A stretch of 64,000 nt of DNA from Novymonas esmeraldas (lineage: Eukaryota; Euglenozoa; Kinetoplastea; Trypanosomatida; Trypanosomatidae): NCBI GenBank assembly GCA_019188245.1, contig JAECZO010000045.1, positions 51,001-115,000 of the forward strand, written 5' to 3'. Both the position numbers and the translations under genes were made by a program. Below, one piece after another: positions 17,987-29,100 of the stretch (position 1 is the stretch's first letter; each line of letters begins with the position of its first letter). The notes beneath the pieces are model-generated. The model was not told the DNA's origin. It searched no databases and saw nothing but the letters and a program-made list of their open reading frames with translations.

Positions 17987-18409
17987 GCCGCGGTGGGACG
18001 ATGCTGGTCCTGTGGCGTTGGCCATCCCGTGTGCTGCGCTCACGCCTTGAGGGTCTCGAGGTACGCGATCACGTCGGCGCGCTCCTGCGGCTTCTTGATG
18101 CCGGCGAAGGACATCTTCGTGCCGGGCATGAACTTCTTCGGGTTCTCCAGGTACACGTCCAGCACCTCAGGCGTCCAGACAACGCCGGAGTCGGCGTTCG
18201 CCTTGCTGTACGCGAAGCCGTCGACGGTGCCGGAGTGGCGGTTCACGATGCCGTGCAGGTTGGGGCCGACACCGTTGGAGCCGCCCTGGGTGGCGGTGTG
18301 GCACTGGGCGGCGCGGCCCTTGAACAGCTTCTCGCCGCGCTCGACGTCACCGGGCGGGAGGGGGGCGCGGGCCTTCGGCGGCATGGCGGTGGTGCTGACG
18401 GGGGTGGGG
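17987..18409. repeat. 423-bp exact duplicate, unit at cytochrome c copy 2
   Basis: This is the second member of the identical pair described for 15131-15553. Mismatches begin at the base immediately outside each end (17986 and 18410). Confidence 0.92.
18040..18384 (-). CDS. CYTC: Cytochrome c, copy 2
   Basis: This 114-residue cytochrome c is identical in DNA and protein to the copy at 15184-15528, with the AAQCH single-cysteine haem site and the methionine ligand in [11 protein letters not shown]. It lies upstream of copy 1 in transcription order, so its 3' UTR (up to about 2.4 kb before the copy 1 acceptor) differs completely from that of copy 1. In trypanosomatids stage-specific expression is usually set by the 3' UTR, so the two genes could make the same protein at different stages or levels. 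That is inference; the sequence shows only the identity of the coding part and the divergence of the UTRs. Confidence 0.98.
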   Translation of the reverse strand: MPPKARAPLPPGDVERGEKLFKGRAAQCHTATQGGSNGVGPNLHGIVNRHSGTVDGFAYSKANADSGVVWTPEVLDVYLENPKKFMPGTKMSFAGIKKPQERADVIAYLETLKA

Positions 18410-18430
18410 GAGAGAGAAGAGGAGGTAGAA
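18395..18430 (-). promoter_or_regulatory. Spliced-leader acceptor of cytochrome c copy 2
   Basis: The AG at plus 18395-18396 follows a nearly pure pyrimidine tract (plus 18399-18425 on the opposite strand) and lies ten nt before the ATG, as in copy 1. Confidence 0.6.
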
Positions 18431-20797
18431 GGTGGTTAGGGTGTGTGTGTGTGTGTATATGTGGATGGATCGTGAGGAAAGACTGTGAAGAAACTGCGTG
18501 ATCATCGAAGCGCGTGTGTGTGTGTGTGTGTGTGTGTGTCACGCCGGTGGGAAGTGCAGTGATGGCGTGAGAAGCAGAGAGAGAGAGAGGTACAACAAAA
18601 AGTGTGTTGACGTTCAGTTGGGGATGGCACTGACTCAGTGCAGACAGGAGAGAACAACAACAACGAGAGAGAGAGGAGAGGAGAGGAGCAGAGGCGCCTA
18701 CGCAGCGCAGGTGTGCTTGGGGGGGGGGGGGAGGCGTGTCATTCACTCGAGGCGGGGCGACACGACACGGTCGCTGCTCAACCACGCCCTCCCCCACCCT
18801 CTTCCACACTTCGTTCTCTCTCGCTGTGAGTCGGCTTCCTCAGACCAGGAGGTACACACACCTGCACACACGTAGAGTTACAGATACTTGTTCATCGTAT
18901 GGCGTATGTACAGAAGCAGATACGCTGCGCGTGTGCCTCCGTGTCTCTGTGTGTGTGTGTGTCACACGATGCTCTTCAGGAGAGCAGAACGAGGGAAGAG
19001 AGAGAGAGAGAGAGACAGTGTGGACAGTCTTGCGCAGCTCCATCGTTGTTGCTCCGTCACACCGCCTGTCCCGCGTGTGCGGCCTGCCCTGACGCATCCG
19101 GAGGGGAGAGGAGAGGAGAGAGAGCTGCCACTTCAGGGGGCGGAGGGAGGGAGGAGCCGCTGGCAAACGCGCAGGTCGGTGAGGAGAGAGAGAGCCTGCA
19201 CGTGGGGGCGGGGCGTGTGCTGCGGTACATCATGGGAAGGAGGAGGAGACGGAACGGAGAAGGTGGATGCACACACACACACACACACACACACAGACGC
19301 GAGAAGAGAAGCCGCACAGAGCAGCAGATGCAGATGAGGCGGCAAGGCAGGGAGAAACAGAGGTGACAATGCAAGTGAAGAGGTCGAGAGAGAGAGAGAC
19401 AAAGGAACAGAGGCTGAACACCGCGTGAGGGCGAGAGGAAGAGGGGACAAGCGATCAAGAGAAACACACGTACAGACACACACACACACACACAGGCACA
19501 CACAACCATATACACACAGAGTCAGACGTGATCGGGTCAGTTGCGTACCCAGTCTACATCACTGCTGTGGCGCACGCGTCTCGCGCCGTCTCTCCAGCTG
19601 TCACAGGAGCACCTTCCCCCACCCCCCTTCCCTCTCCTCTTCCTCCTCTTCCGACTCAGAGATGTAAAAGGACATCGTGCACCTGTACGTCTGCGTGTGT
19701 GTACGTGTGTGTGTGTGTGTGTCTTGGGAGGGAGGAGGAAGGTGCTGCTCCGGTGAAGAGGAAGGAAGGAGGGGGGAGAGTCTTGATTGGCTTCTCCTCT
19801 CGACTGCCACCGCGTGCTCGCCGTCACATCGGAGCCGGAAGGAGCACGTCTGGTCACACCCGCCGACACACAGATGATGTGGCGTACATGCAGAGACAGA
19901 CAGGCAGAGAGCGAGGGAGGAAGAGTCACGACGAGTATCCTCTGAAAGAAAAACACAAATGACACCGCAGCCGAGACACACACACACACACTTACACACA
20001 CACATACACGAACCCACATGCACAAGCGGAAGAGGAGGAGAAGGAGCGAGGCCGCCGAGGGGGGGGGACGCTGATCTCCGAGTTATGATCTACGTATGCG
20101 ACGCAGGCGGTGCGTCTACTGCGCGTCTGCACGTCACGACACAGGAGCGAGAGGTGTGACGGAGGGAGAAGAAGAAGGGAAAGGAGCGAAGGGGAGGAGG
20201 AGGAGAGGAAGACACTCAAGTCTGTCTCACTGCCGGGAGTGTGTGTGTGTGTGTGTGAATGCGTATCTGCACGCGAGGAATGCGCTGGTCGAAGAAGAGA
20301 GACAGTAACATGCAATGGCGGTCGCGGAGGTGCGCATGTGTGATGGTGTGTTTTGGATGTGGATGTGAGGTGGGCCCGAGACGAGGAGTGACGTGCCCTC
20401 CGTTCCCCGCCTCGAGAGGCATCTGCGTGGCACCACTCCAACGCCTCCACCTCACCACACACACACACACACACACAAATGCACGTATGCGCAAGCACAC
20501 GTACCTGCACGCGTCGCCACCGCCACCGCCGCACTGATCCACTTCGCCACTCCCTCGTCGCACAGCCGCGGTAGCCACACGTGTAGGTCGAGTGAGACGG
20601 GAGTAACACGCAGGAGAAGGCGAGAGGTAGAGGAGGAAGAAGACCCGAGGACACACACACACACATGCGCACACACACAAAAACAAAAACAAAACACACA
20701 CATAATTTACGCGACGGCGGCGAGTGGCGCTCGAGTGGTGACGGTTGTCGCACCCAAGACGTAGCGGGATGCGCTTGTGTCCTCCTCCGCCACTCAC
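18410..20797. other. Intergenic region downstream of the LRR protein gene
   Basis: No gene is supported over about 2.4 kb. It contains (TG)n at 18513-18539, a G13 run at about 18720-18732, (AC)n at 19269-19294, and long (GA)n stretches. It serves as the leader of cytochrome c copy 2 and the presumed 3' UTR of the LRR gene. Confidence 0.75.
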
Positions 20798-23700
20798 TCA
20801 ACTCGGGCTGCTCGGCGCCGCCTCGCCGCCGTCGTTGGCGATGAACGAGACGCGACGGCGGCGCGGCACACGGAACTGCGCCGGCGCCGCCGAGCTGTCC
20901 AGCAGCGTGCTGCAGTCGCGCATGTTCGAGTCCTCGAGGAGTCGACTGCGCTCCACTGCGCCGTTCACGTCCTCGTCCTTGACATCGTCCTCGGCGCGGG
21001 TGTTGGCGATGTCGAGCACCTTCAACTCCGGCAAGTCCGTGACGCCGTCCAGACCCGCCTTGGTGACGTGGGTATGATTCAGTCGCAGCTCGCGAAGGCG
21101 CCGGCAGCTGCGCAGGCACGTCACGTCCGAGATGCGCCGGTTGTCCGTGAGCTCGAGCACCTCCAGCGCGGGCAGCGTGCCAAGCCCTTTGATCGTGCTG
21201 TTGCGCAGCAGCCGGCAACACTTGAGAAGCACCGTGGTGAGCGACGTCGACCTCTCGAGGAAGTTGAGGTCGTGCACCGAGCTGTTGGTCAAGTCGAGCG
21301 TCGCCAGACACGGCATTGCGTTGACGCCGGCGAGACGCGGCGCCGTCACCCAGCACTCCAGCGCCGGCGCCGGCCCCTTGTTGTCCCGGCGCTCCTTCCA
21401 CCGCCAGACCAGCGTCTTCAGCCGCCACGTCGCTTTGAGCACCGACTCGATGTCCTCGACGACGGTGTCGCTCACGTCCAGGTGCTCCAGCGCGCGCAGC
21501 TGGTCGACGCGGCCGAGCTTGAAGCCGCGCACGTTGCGGTTCGACTTGACGAGGACCTTCTTCAGCGCCGGTGCGCCGCCGACGAGGAACTGGAGGGAGA
21601 TGATGCTCGTCTGCGAGATGTCGAGTGTCTCGAGGGTAGCGATCTTCTCGATGCCCCGCAGCCCGTCCACCGTGACGAGCGTCTCCACGATGATGAGCTC
21701 CCGCAGCCCGCGAAGCTCCTGCAGCAGCCGCAGGTCGTACACGTCCGTGAAGGAGAGGTCGATGGAGGTGAGGCGGCGCAGGAGGTTGAGGTCGCCCATG
21801 CTGCTGAGCAGCCCGCTCGCCGCGTTGGAGGCGCCGCTGGCCTCGGTGTCGTCGCTCTCGTCGAGGATGTCCGTCAGGTTGGTGAGCACGAGTGTCTCGA
21901 GGGTCGATGCGAGCTGGGCGATGCTGCCGATGCCGCCGTTGTCCACGCGGGTGCGCCGCAGCACGAGGTGCTTCAGCGACTTGCTGCGGCACAGCGAGTG
22001 GAAGCTGCGGATGGTGTTGAAGGACAGGTCCACCGACTCGAGCGTGGGGATGCTGGCGAGCCCGGCGAAGCCCGCCTCGGTGTCGCGCCACGCCATCGAG
22101 GTGTCCGGCGTCGCGCCGTCCAGCTGCGCCCGCCGCTGCTGAATGATATCGTGGCAGTTCTTGAGGCTGAGCCACTGCGCCCGCAGCGACTTGAGGGAGC
22201 GGCTCTTCTGCAGGACAGAGAGGTTCGTGATCTTCGTGGTGCTGACATCGAGCGTGCTGAGACGCGGCATCTCCCCCACTCCGATGAAGCCGTCGTCCGT
22301 CACTTGGCAGCTGTAGGCGATCAGCGTCTGGATGGAGCGCGACCGCGCGAGCTGCCGCAGCGACGTCACCTTGGTGCGCGCCACGTTCAGCAGCGCGAGC
22401 GTGGGCAGCCGCTCGAGCCCGGCGAGGCCCGGGCTGTCCACGCGCGTGCCGGTGAGGTAGAGGTCGTTGATGGAGTGGCTCGCCGCGAGGCACGTCACAT
22501 CGCTGACCGTCGTCATGCCGAGGTCCAGCCGGCGCAGTCGGCGCAGCCGCTCCAGGCCCCAGATGCCCTCGTTCGACACGGACGAGAACTGCGCGTCGAT
22601 CTCTTCGATGCCGCACGGCCGGCCGCCGGCGCGCGCCGTCGGCGTCACGAGCGGCACCAGCGTCGTCAAGTTACGCATATGTGAGACGCAGATGGAGCGG
22701 AGGGTCGGGATGTCGGCGAGCCCTCGCAGCCCTTCGCTGGCGATGGTGCTGCCCTTCAGGTTCAGCACCCGCAGCGTCAGCGACTGGGCCAGCGTGGGGC
22801 CAACGCTGTTGAAGGTGGACATGGACAGGTTCAGGTCCTCCTCCTTCAGATACGAGTTCAGCGCCGCCAGCTCCGCATCCGCGTCCGGCGCCGAGCCGTC
22901 CACTGACGCGGGGTGCGACGAGGCGCCGTTGACGCGGGCCGGTGTGTAGCGGCCGGTGTGATGCAGCGCCGAGTCCGGGCCTTGCGCGGCGCCGACGCCG
23001 TCTGCGAGCGGCCCGGCAGCCTTCGTGGGAGATGCGGCGGGGGGGCTCTGCCGCAGCGCCTTGGCCGTGGCCGCCGCCGTCGCCGCGTCCTTCTTCACTG
23101 CCGTGTTGGTCGGGCTCGCCTTGCCGGGCCGCTCATCCGTGGAGCTGAAGATGGGCAGCGCCGTGAGAGGGGAGCCCTCGGCCGCCCCGGCGTCGGAGAG
23201 CCGCTGCGGTGCGCCACCGCCGCCGCCGCCGCCGCTGCCGCTGCTGCAGTCGTCAGCAGCGCCGGGCGCGCTCGGTGTGCCGCCGTTGGCTGCGGTGACG
23301 TGGCGGCCGAGCGAGGGCGGGCGGTGTGTCGCGTCCGGCGAGACGGGTGGCAGGATGCCTGTGGTGGGGCGGTGCGTGAAGATGCTGCTCTGCCGCGGTG
23401 TCGCCTCCTCGCCGACGTCGTCGAGCTCGTCAAGGTTTCGACTCTTGCGCAGCCCCGGCAGTGTCGCCGCTGCTGCAGCGGTGGTGGGCCCGGACACGGA
23501 GGCGCCTGTGGCGGGGTTGCGCTCCTGGCTGAGGCCGTTGCCGAGGCTGCCGGGCTGGGAGGGCCGCCGGCTGTCCACCAGCACACTCCATCGGCCACCG
23601 GACGAGCCACCCGAGAGCGACGCGCTCTCCTGCACCTCGACCGCCGAGTAGACGGGGTTCACGGGCGATGATGATGATGACAGTTGTGTGGGCCGTGGCA

Positions 23701-25123
23701 GCTGCGTCGGCGGCGCCGCGGCCGCCACAGGTTTACCCGCGGCCGGCCGCGACTGCTCCGGCTGCTGCTGCTGCTGCTTCTGTTGGTGCTGGTGGGAGGT
23801 GGACCGCTGCTGCTGATGTGCGTCGTCGTCGTCGTCCACTGGCGGGTAGCGGTGGTGCGGGGTCACTGCGGCTGCCGATGAGGCGCGCGGTGGCGGTGGC
23901 AGCCGTGCCGCGGCGATGTGCGGCCTTGCGGCACCCGTCTTCGACGGCGACGGTGCACTCGCGACCGGCGGCGCACTTGTCTCCGTGCGCGGCGGCGACG
24001 GCGGAGGCGGTTGGCGGGCCGGCACGAGTTGCTGCCTCTGCTCCGGACGCATGCTGCGCGGAAGCCCAGAGCGCGGCCCTTGTGCGACAAGCGGTGGTGA
24101 CGCCGCTGCTGCTGCTGCTGCTGCTTCTGTTGCCGCCGACGTCGACGCCGATGCAGCAGCACCGGCACCGCCCTTCGCGGAGGCGTTTGTGTGGGCAGCT
24201 GGCGTGGGTGGGGCGGAGCGGCTGACGCCGCCGGCCCCTCCTGCAGCCGCTGATGTGCCGCGTGGCGGGGAGGCCTGGGGCGAGACGCGGGGCGCTACGG
24301 CCGCGCGTGACGGTGGCGCCGCGCCGCCGTTGGGGACGCCGTTGCTCGCTCTGCTGTTGTTCGTGTTGGCTGCGGAGGCGGCGGTGGCCGGTGGCGACGG
24401 GGCCAGCAGCATCGACGACTCTCGCGACGAGGTGCGGCTGCTTCGGCGGTTTGTGCGCGCCTTCTCCCGCTCGTTCTCCTCCTGCACTCTCTGGTTGAAG
24501 AACTTGAGCGCGTCCTGCATCGTCGTCGTGGCTGGTGTGGACTCGGCCTTCTCAGACGTCTCGCCACGCGTCGGCGGCGGCGGCGCAGGGGCGATGGGCG
24601 GACGTGCGTTGATGGGCCGCGGCGCTGCTCCGTAGTTCGACGCCGACGCCGCGGTGGAGACGGTCGGCGGCGTCGGCTGCATGCGCGGCGTCGATGCCGC
24701 TGGAGACGTGGAGGGGCTTCCAAGAGGGATGCGAGCACTGCGGGCGATGGCGGCACTCGCGCCTGTCGGCGTCGTCGTCCGCGCGGACGACAGCAGCCCC
24801 GACAGCGGCGGCAGCTGCCGCGCCGTGGCGGCGCCTGCGCCACCGAGGGTGGAGAGGACGAGCAGGTCGGGCTTGCTGAAGCACGGCTCGCTCAACGCGT
24901 GTGGTGCGACCTGCACGCCGTCCATCGAGTTGCTCGCTGTCGGGGGTGGAGTGTGCACCACAACACTGGACAGATGCCCCGTGGCCGGCGTCGTGTTGCG
25001 CCGTCGCTCGTCGAAGACGCTGTGGTTGCTTGTCGGCGCTGCGGTGTGGTTAGGTACACTGCCGTTGCGGGCGGGGGTGAGAGTCGATGGCGTGGTGCGA
25101 TGCACGGGGTGTGAGTGCGGCAT
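20798..25123 (-). CDS. Leucine-rich-repeat protein with long disordered N-terminus
   Basis: The product is 1441 residues from the ATG at 25123; the frame extends 11 codons upstream only to a GTG. Residues 1-760 are low complexity (Ala, Pro, Ser, and a His/Gln-rich patch near 430-460). Residues about 775-1385 are leucine-rich repeats. The repeats come in two alternating types, one LxxLDLxxTxVxDVxxL (as in LRRLDLGMTTVSDVTCL) and one of the VDSPGLAGLERLPTL type, so that pairs of about 23 and 26 residues recur roughly a dozen times. No kinase, F-box, ubiquitin-ligase or transmembrane segment was seen. Kinetoplastid genomes hold many such LRR proteins of unknown role; a protein-binding scaffold is the safe reading. 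Confidence 0.9.
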   Translation of the reverse strand: MPHSHPVHRTTPSTLTPARNGSVPNHTAAPTSNHSVFDERRRNTTPATGHLSSVVVHTPPPTASNSMDGVQVAPHALSEPCFSKPDLLVLSTLGGAGAATARQLPPLSGLLSSARTTTPTGASAAIARSARIPLGSPSTSPAASTPRMQPTPPTVSTAASASNYGAAPRPINARPPIAPAPPPPTRGETSEKAESTPATTTMQDALKFFNQRVQEENEREKARTNRRSSRTSSRESSMLLAPSPPATAASAANTNNSRASNGVPNGGAAPPSRAAVAPRVSPQASPPRGTSAAAGGAGGVSRSAPPTPAAHTNASAKGGAGAAASASTSAATEAAAAAAAASPPLVAQGPRSGLPRSMRPEQRQQLVPARQPPPPSPPRTETSAPPVASAPSPSKTGAARPHIAAARLPPPPRASSAAAVTPHHRYPPVDDDDDAHQQQRSTSHQHQQKQQQQQPEQSRPAAGKPVAAAAPPTQLPRPTQLSSSSSPVNPVYSAVEVQESASLSGGSSGGRWSVLVDSRRPSQPGSLGNGLSQERNPATGASVSGPTTAAAAATLPGLRKSRNLDELDDVGEEATPRQSSIFTHRPTTGILPPVSPDATHRPPSLGRHVTAANGGTPSAPGAADDCSSGSGGGGGGGAPQRLSDAGAAEGSPLTALPIFSSTDERPGKASPTNTAVKKDAATAAATAKALRQSPPAASPTKAAGPLADGVGAAQGPDSALHHTGRYTPARVNGASSHPASVDGSAPDADAELAALNSYLKEEDLNLSMSTFNSVGPTLAQSLTLRVLNLKGSTIASEGLRGLADIPTLRSICVSHMRNLTTLVPLVTPTARAGGRPCGIEEIDAQFSSVSNEGIWGLERLRRLRRLDLGMTTVSDVTCLAASHSINDLYLTGTRVDSPGLAGLERLPTLALLNVARTKVTSLRQLARSRSIQTLIAYSCQVTDDGFIGVGEMPRLSTLDVSTTKITNLSVLQKSRSLKSLRAQWLSLKNCHDIIQQRRAQLDGATPDTSMAWRDTEAGFAGLASIPTLESVDLSFNTIRSFHSLCRSKSLKHLVLRRTRVDNGGIGSIAQLASTLETLVLTNLTDILDESDDTEASGASNAASGLLSSMGDLNLLRRLTSIDLSFTDVYDLRLLQELRGLRELIIVETLVTVDGLRGIEKIATLETLDISQTSIISLQFLVGGAPALKKVLVKSNRNVRGFKLGRVDQLRALEHLDVSDTVVEDIESVLKATWRLKTLVWRWKERRDNKGPAPALECWVTAPRLAGVNAMPCLATLDLTNSSVHDLNFLERSTSLTTVLLKCCRLLRNSTIKGLGTLPALEVLELTDNRRISDVTCLRSCRRLRELRLNHTHVTKAGLDGVTDLPELKVLDIANTRAEDDVKDEDVNGAVERSRLLEDSNMRDCSTLLDSSAAPAQFRVPRRRRVSFIANDGGEAAPSSPS

Positions 25124-26181
25124 GGCCGCAGCGATCTCGCACAATGAGACACACACACAAACAAACGAAGAGAGACAGAGTCGTGAGAGGAGGAGGAGGA
25201 GGAGCAGAAGAAAGGAAGGAAGGAAAAGAGAGAGAGGAGGAGAGACAATGCTGACAACGCGTGTGTGTGTGTGTGTCGACGAGTGAGTGGGTAGAGGGAG
25301 GAGAAGGAATGTGCGTCAAGCGGCGCGTACACAAGAGTGGAAGAGAGAGTGACCCAGTAGTGGCAGAGAAAGAAAGAAAGAGAGTGTGTGAGAGACACAC
25401 GCGGAGGAGAATGATGAACACAAGAGAAGAAGAAGAAGAGGAGCGGATCAGAGAGAGAGAGAGAGCGGCGAGACGGCGGGTCGGCGCACACGCGCGCCTC
25501 TGCCCGCTCCCGTCACCTCTGTTTACGTCTCACACCCGTCTTGGAAGACGTGCGGAGGAGGGAGCAGAGTGCGCGTGTGTGTGTGTGTGTGGGGAGGCAG
25601 CAGCGGATGTGACAGTGCGCTTCTCTTCTTCCCCTTTACCTCTTCCTGCGTCCCTCGAAAATATGTTGTGGATGAGGCTCTCCTGCCGCTGCGTATGTGT
25701 GAGTGAGTGTGTGGACGCTGGCGACGGAGCGAGTGAGTGAAGGAGGCGCTGCACAAGTGACTGGAGGATGCAAAGAGCAGCGTGTGTGTGTGTGTGTGTG
25801 TGTGTGACGTGAGCGAGGCGGAAGAGAGAGAGAACAGGATCGTTCGGTCTTGCTGAGGCGGCATCCACGGTCTGGTGGGACAGACAGAAGGGATAGAGAG
25901 AGAGGAGAGAAGCTGTAGCGGCGTTGCGCTCTACTCCTCGAGGACGCACAGACTACAGTGTCTTTGCAAAACAGTGTGGAACGCGTCATGCGCACACTCC
26001 CGAGATGTATATGTGAGCGTGCCAACGTTTGTGTGTGTGTGTGTGTGTGTGTGTGATGAAGGTGTCACGACGAGGTACCATGATGAAGAGGGACAGAGAG
26101 AGAGACGAAGGACACGCGCGGCGTTGCCCACGACGGACAGCGGCCTCTGGACCGCACATCTGCGGCTCCACCCACAACTGA
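25124..26181. other. Intergenic region
   Basis: Besides the LRR acceptor it holds (GA)n and (TG)n tracts (about 25259-25276, 25577-25592, 25780-25806, 26031-26055). No gene is supported. Confidence 0.75.
25136..25262 (-). promoter_or_regulatory. Probable spliced-leader acceptor for the LRR protein gene
   Basis: A long minus-strand pyrimidine tract (plus 25165-25250, ggaggaagga-type purines) is followed by the first AG at plus 25136-25137, 13 nt before the ATG at 25123. It excludes the upstream GTG extension. Confidence 0.5.
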
Positions 26182-29100
26182 TCATCCGCGCCTGTGGCGT
26201 CCGTCCGTCCGCGCGACGGAGCCGGCGACGAACAGGCCGGTTGAGGCACCGGAGCCGTGGCCCTCCGCCGCGCGGCGCTGGCGGAACTCAAGTTGGCGTC
26301 GCCGCGTCTCTTCTTGCTGGCGTGTGAAGCGCAGCGCGCGTGCGATGCGCAGCGCGCTCTGCGCCGGCAGAGGTGCGGTGGTCAGCCCGACCGTCGTCGC
26401 CGCGTCGCGCTCGTGCTCCACCCGCTGATGCACAGTCGCCTTCTCCTCCTTCGTGAGCAGCCCTATCTTACCAGTGCTGTGCCCGGCAGCAGCGTGCCGG
26501 CCCCTGCGCGGTGCAGACGCCGCCGCCGCCGCCGTGGCGGAGGAGATGGCGGCCGCCACCGCAGAAGGCTGCAGCGCCGGCACGGGCAGCTTCAGCACCG
26601 GCAGCCCCTCCTTCGCGCCCGCCACGCCGCTCAGCGGCGGCATCTCCAGCGCCGCGCCGGTGCTGTCGTAGCCGATCGCCTGCGCGCACAGCACCGCGCG
26701 TGAGAGAAGCACCCGCGTCGTGCCGGTCAGCACGCCGTCGAAAGGCCGGGGCCGCTCGGCGGGTGTCGCCGTCGTCGTCGTCGTCGACGCTTGTTGCAGC
26801 GCCGGGTCGACCAGCTTCAGCAGCCACGCCACGTCGCCGAGGATGCGCGGTCCCTGCTGATGCAACCGCCGCCGCAAGCACGCGTGCACAATCTTGCGCA
26901 ACGCGTAGCGGAGGTGCAGCAGCGCCACACCGAAGTCGAAGGGGTCCTCGAGGTGCAGTGAGGCATCCAGCGTGCCCGGCGCGGCCGGCGCTGGCCTCGG
27001 CGACGCTGCCACCTGCGCTTGAGAGCGGTGCACCGCAACGCGCTCGCGGCGCTCTTCCTCGGCTGCCTTGAGCATCTGAATAGCGCGGCGGCGCTCTGAC
27101 GCATCGAGGGTGCGCATGCTGCTCATGTGCATCGCTACCTCGACAACAGTGGGGAGGGCGATGGTGAGCGCCGCCAGCGCCCTGCGGTGTGTCGCGGCGG
27201 TGGCGTCGCTCCACCGCTCGAGGCCGAAGGCATCCATCACGGTGGCCGAGTCACTCCCAGAGTTGTCCGCGGCGGCGCTACCTGGCTGGGTCGTGCCTCC
27301 CCCCGCCGCTGCCGCTGCCGTCGCCGTTGTCGCTGCCGCTGTCGCCGCAGGGGCTGGTGTGTACAGAGGGTTGGTTGTGTCGATGGCTGTGTCGACGGTG
27401 GTGCCGACCTGCACCAGGGTCAGCTTGCCTTGGCGGTTCTGCGTCGGTGGCTGGCCGAACACGTCGAGCCGCATGCGCATCACGGAGTGCAGGAGGTGGG
27501 CGAGTGTCTTCTTCGTGACCTGCACATCACTCCGCGCGATGGCGGCGAGGAAGGCGATGACGACCTCGTTCGAGATGGAGCCGGCGGCGCCCTGCTCGGC
27601 CGACGCGATCGTCGGCGGCGCCAATGCTTGGCGGAACTCCGAGCGCGTCGTCAGCTCACCCGCCAGGCGCTCGCAGTACATGTGCACCGCGCTGTTGCGG
27701 TACGTGCACACGGTGAGCAGCTCGGTCGTCGCGTCCAGCAGCGGCGCCAGCGGGGCCCCCTGGCGTGAGAGGTAAAACTCAAGAGCGGCGGCGATGGGCA
27801 GGAGCGTGGCGGAGGCGACGCGGCTCTCGAGGGAGCGGCAGATGGCGCCGCGCATGTACGGCGGGTGGAGGATGGCGAGCAGCGTCGGACTGCCGACGAA
27901 GAGCTCGGGACGGGCGGCGGGGTCGAACTGGCGCAGGACGCCAACGCCGGCCCTGGCGGACCCGGTCGCGACCGCCGTCGACGTCGCTCCAGATGACGCG
28001 GCGGAGGCGAAGGTGCTGAGGTGCGCGGCAAGGACGGTGGGCGCCGGCGCATGGGACGCGGCGCTGTCGCTGCGGCGCCCCGCCGCCCCGGCAGCCGACG
28101 AGGGCCGCTGCAGCTGCAGCACCTCGCACGAGAAGCCGCTGCAGAGGAGGGTCTGCACCGCCTGCTGCGGCAGCGCCGTCGGGGTGCGCCCCCCGACACT
28201 CGTCACCATGTCCAGCGTGTCCTGCACAACGCTGACCACCATGTCGCGGATGTGATCTGTGTAGGAGACAACGGCGGCGGCGGACGACGACGACCGGCCG
28301 GCCTGCAGCAGCGACACGGCCGCGTCGGTGGCCCTGTGCGTGAGCGAGTCGGCGTGCCGGACGAGGCACCACACCACGTTGAGGAGTTGCAGTGTGGCGC
28401 CTTCGAAGAGGTTGCGGTTCACCAAGTGCGCCTGCGTCTGGCGGCTCGTGGCGAGCGACGTCATCTCCATCCGCACCGCTGCGCTGGACAGGATCTGGCT
28501 GGCGTTGCGGCCCTCAACTCCGCCGTCGTCGCCGTGTCGGGCCTCGTTCGGTGGCTGGCGCTGCAGGGCCTGCGCCAACACCCGCCGACGCACCGCCTCC
28601 ACCGAGATGCTGGAGAGGTCCCCCACCATGTCGAGGCGGGCGAGGAGCTGCAGCGTCATGGAGAGCAGATGCAGGAACAGCGCCATGGCCTGCAGATAGC
28701 AGACCACCGCCACCTCAGCATCCTCGCGTGGCTCTGCCGCCGTCGCCGTCGCCGCCGCGGTGTCCGCGTCGCCGGCGGACCTGCGCAGCGCCGCTGACCA
28801 CGCCGTCACGTGGCGCCGCTGCGCGTCTGTGAAGAGTAGGCCGGCGGCGGCGTGGGCGTGGTCGAGGCGCACGGGCACGCGCCACTGGCGGCACACCCGC
28901 TCCCACTCGCGCTTCCGCACGCCCGTGTCGGCCGGGAACGCAGACAGACTCTTCTCCATCGTGGCCAGCACCACCCAGGCGCTGTCGGCGAGCCGTGGGC
29001 GCAGCAGCCAGTACGTGCGGGCGGTGTGGGTGAGGAAGACGTCTGCGAAGGCGCTGAAGGAGCCCGTCGCCGCCGTGTGACCGCCGTCCAGCGAGCGGCG

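Noticed and set aside
13525-20797. Degenerate SIDER-type retroposons in the 3' UTRs
   Set aside because: Such elements are common in Leishmania UTRs, but I could not identify a signature sequence or target-site duplication by eye. A profile search with SIDER1 and SIDER2 models would decide.
20777-22684. Plus-strand frame of 635 codons and minus-strand frame 19992-22616 of 874 codons
   Set aside because: Both overlap the LRR gene, whose own frame shows regular leucine-rich repeats. The alternatives have biased Arg/His/Ala composition and run into repeat sequence.
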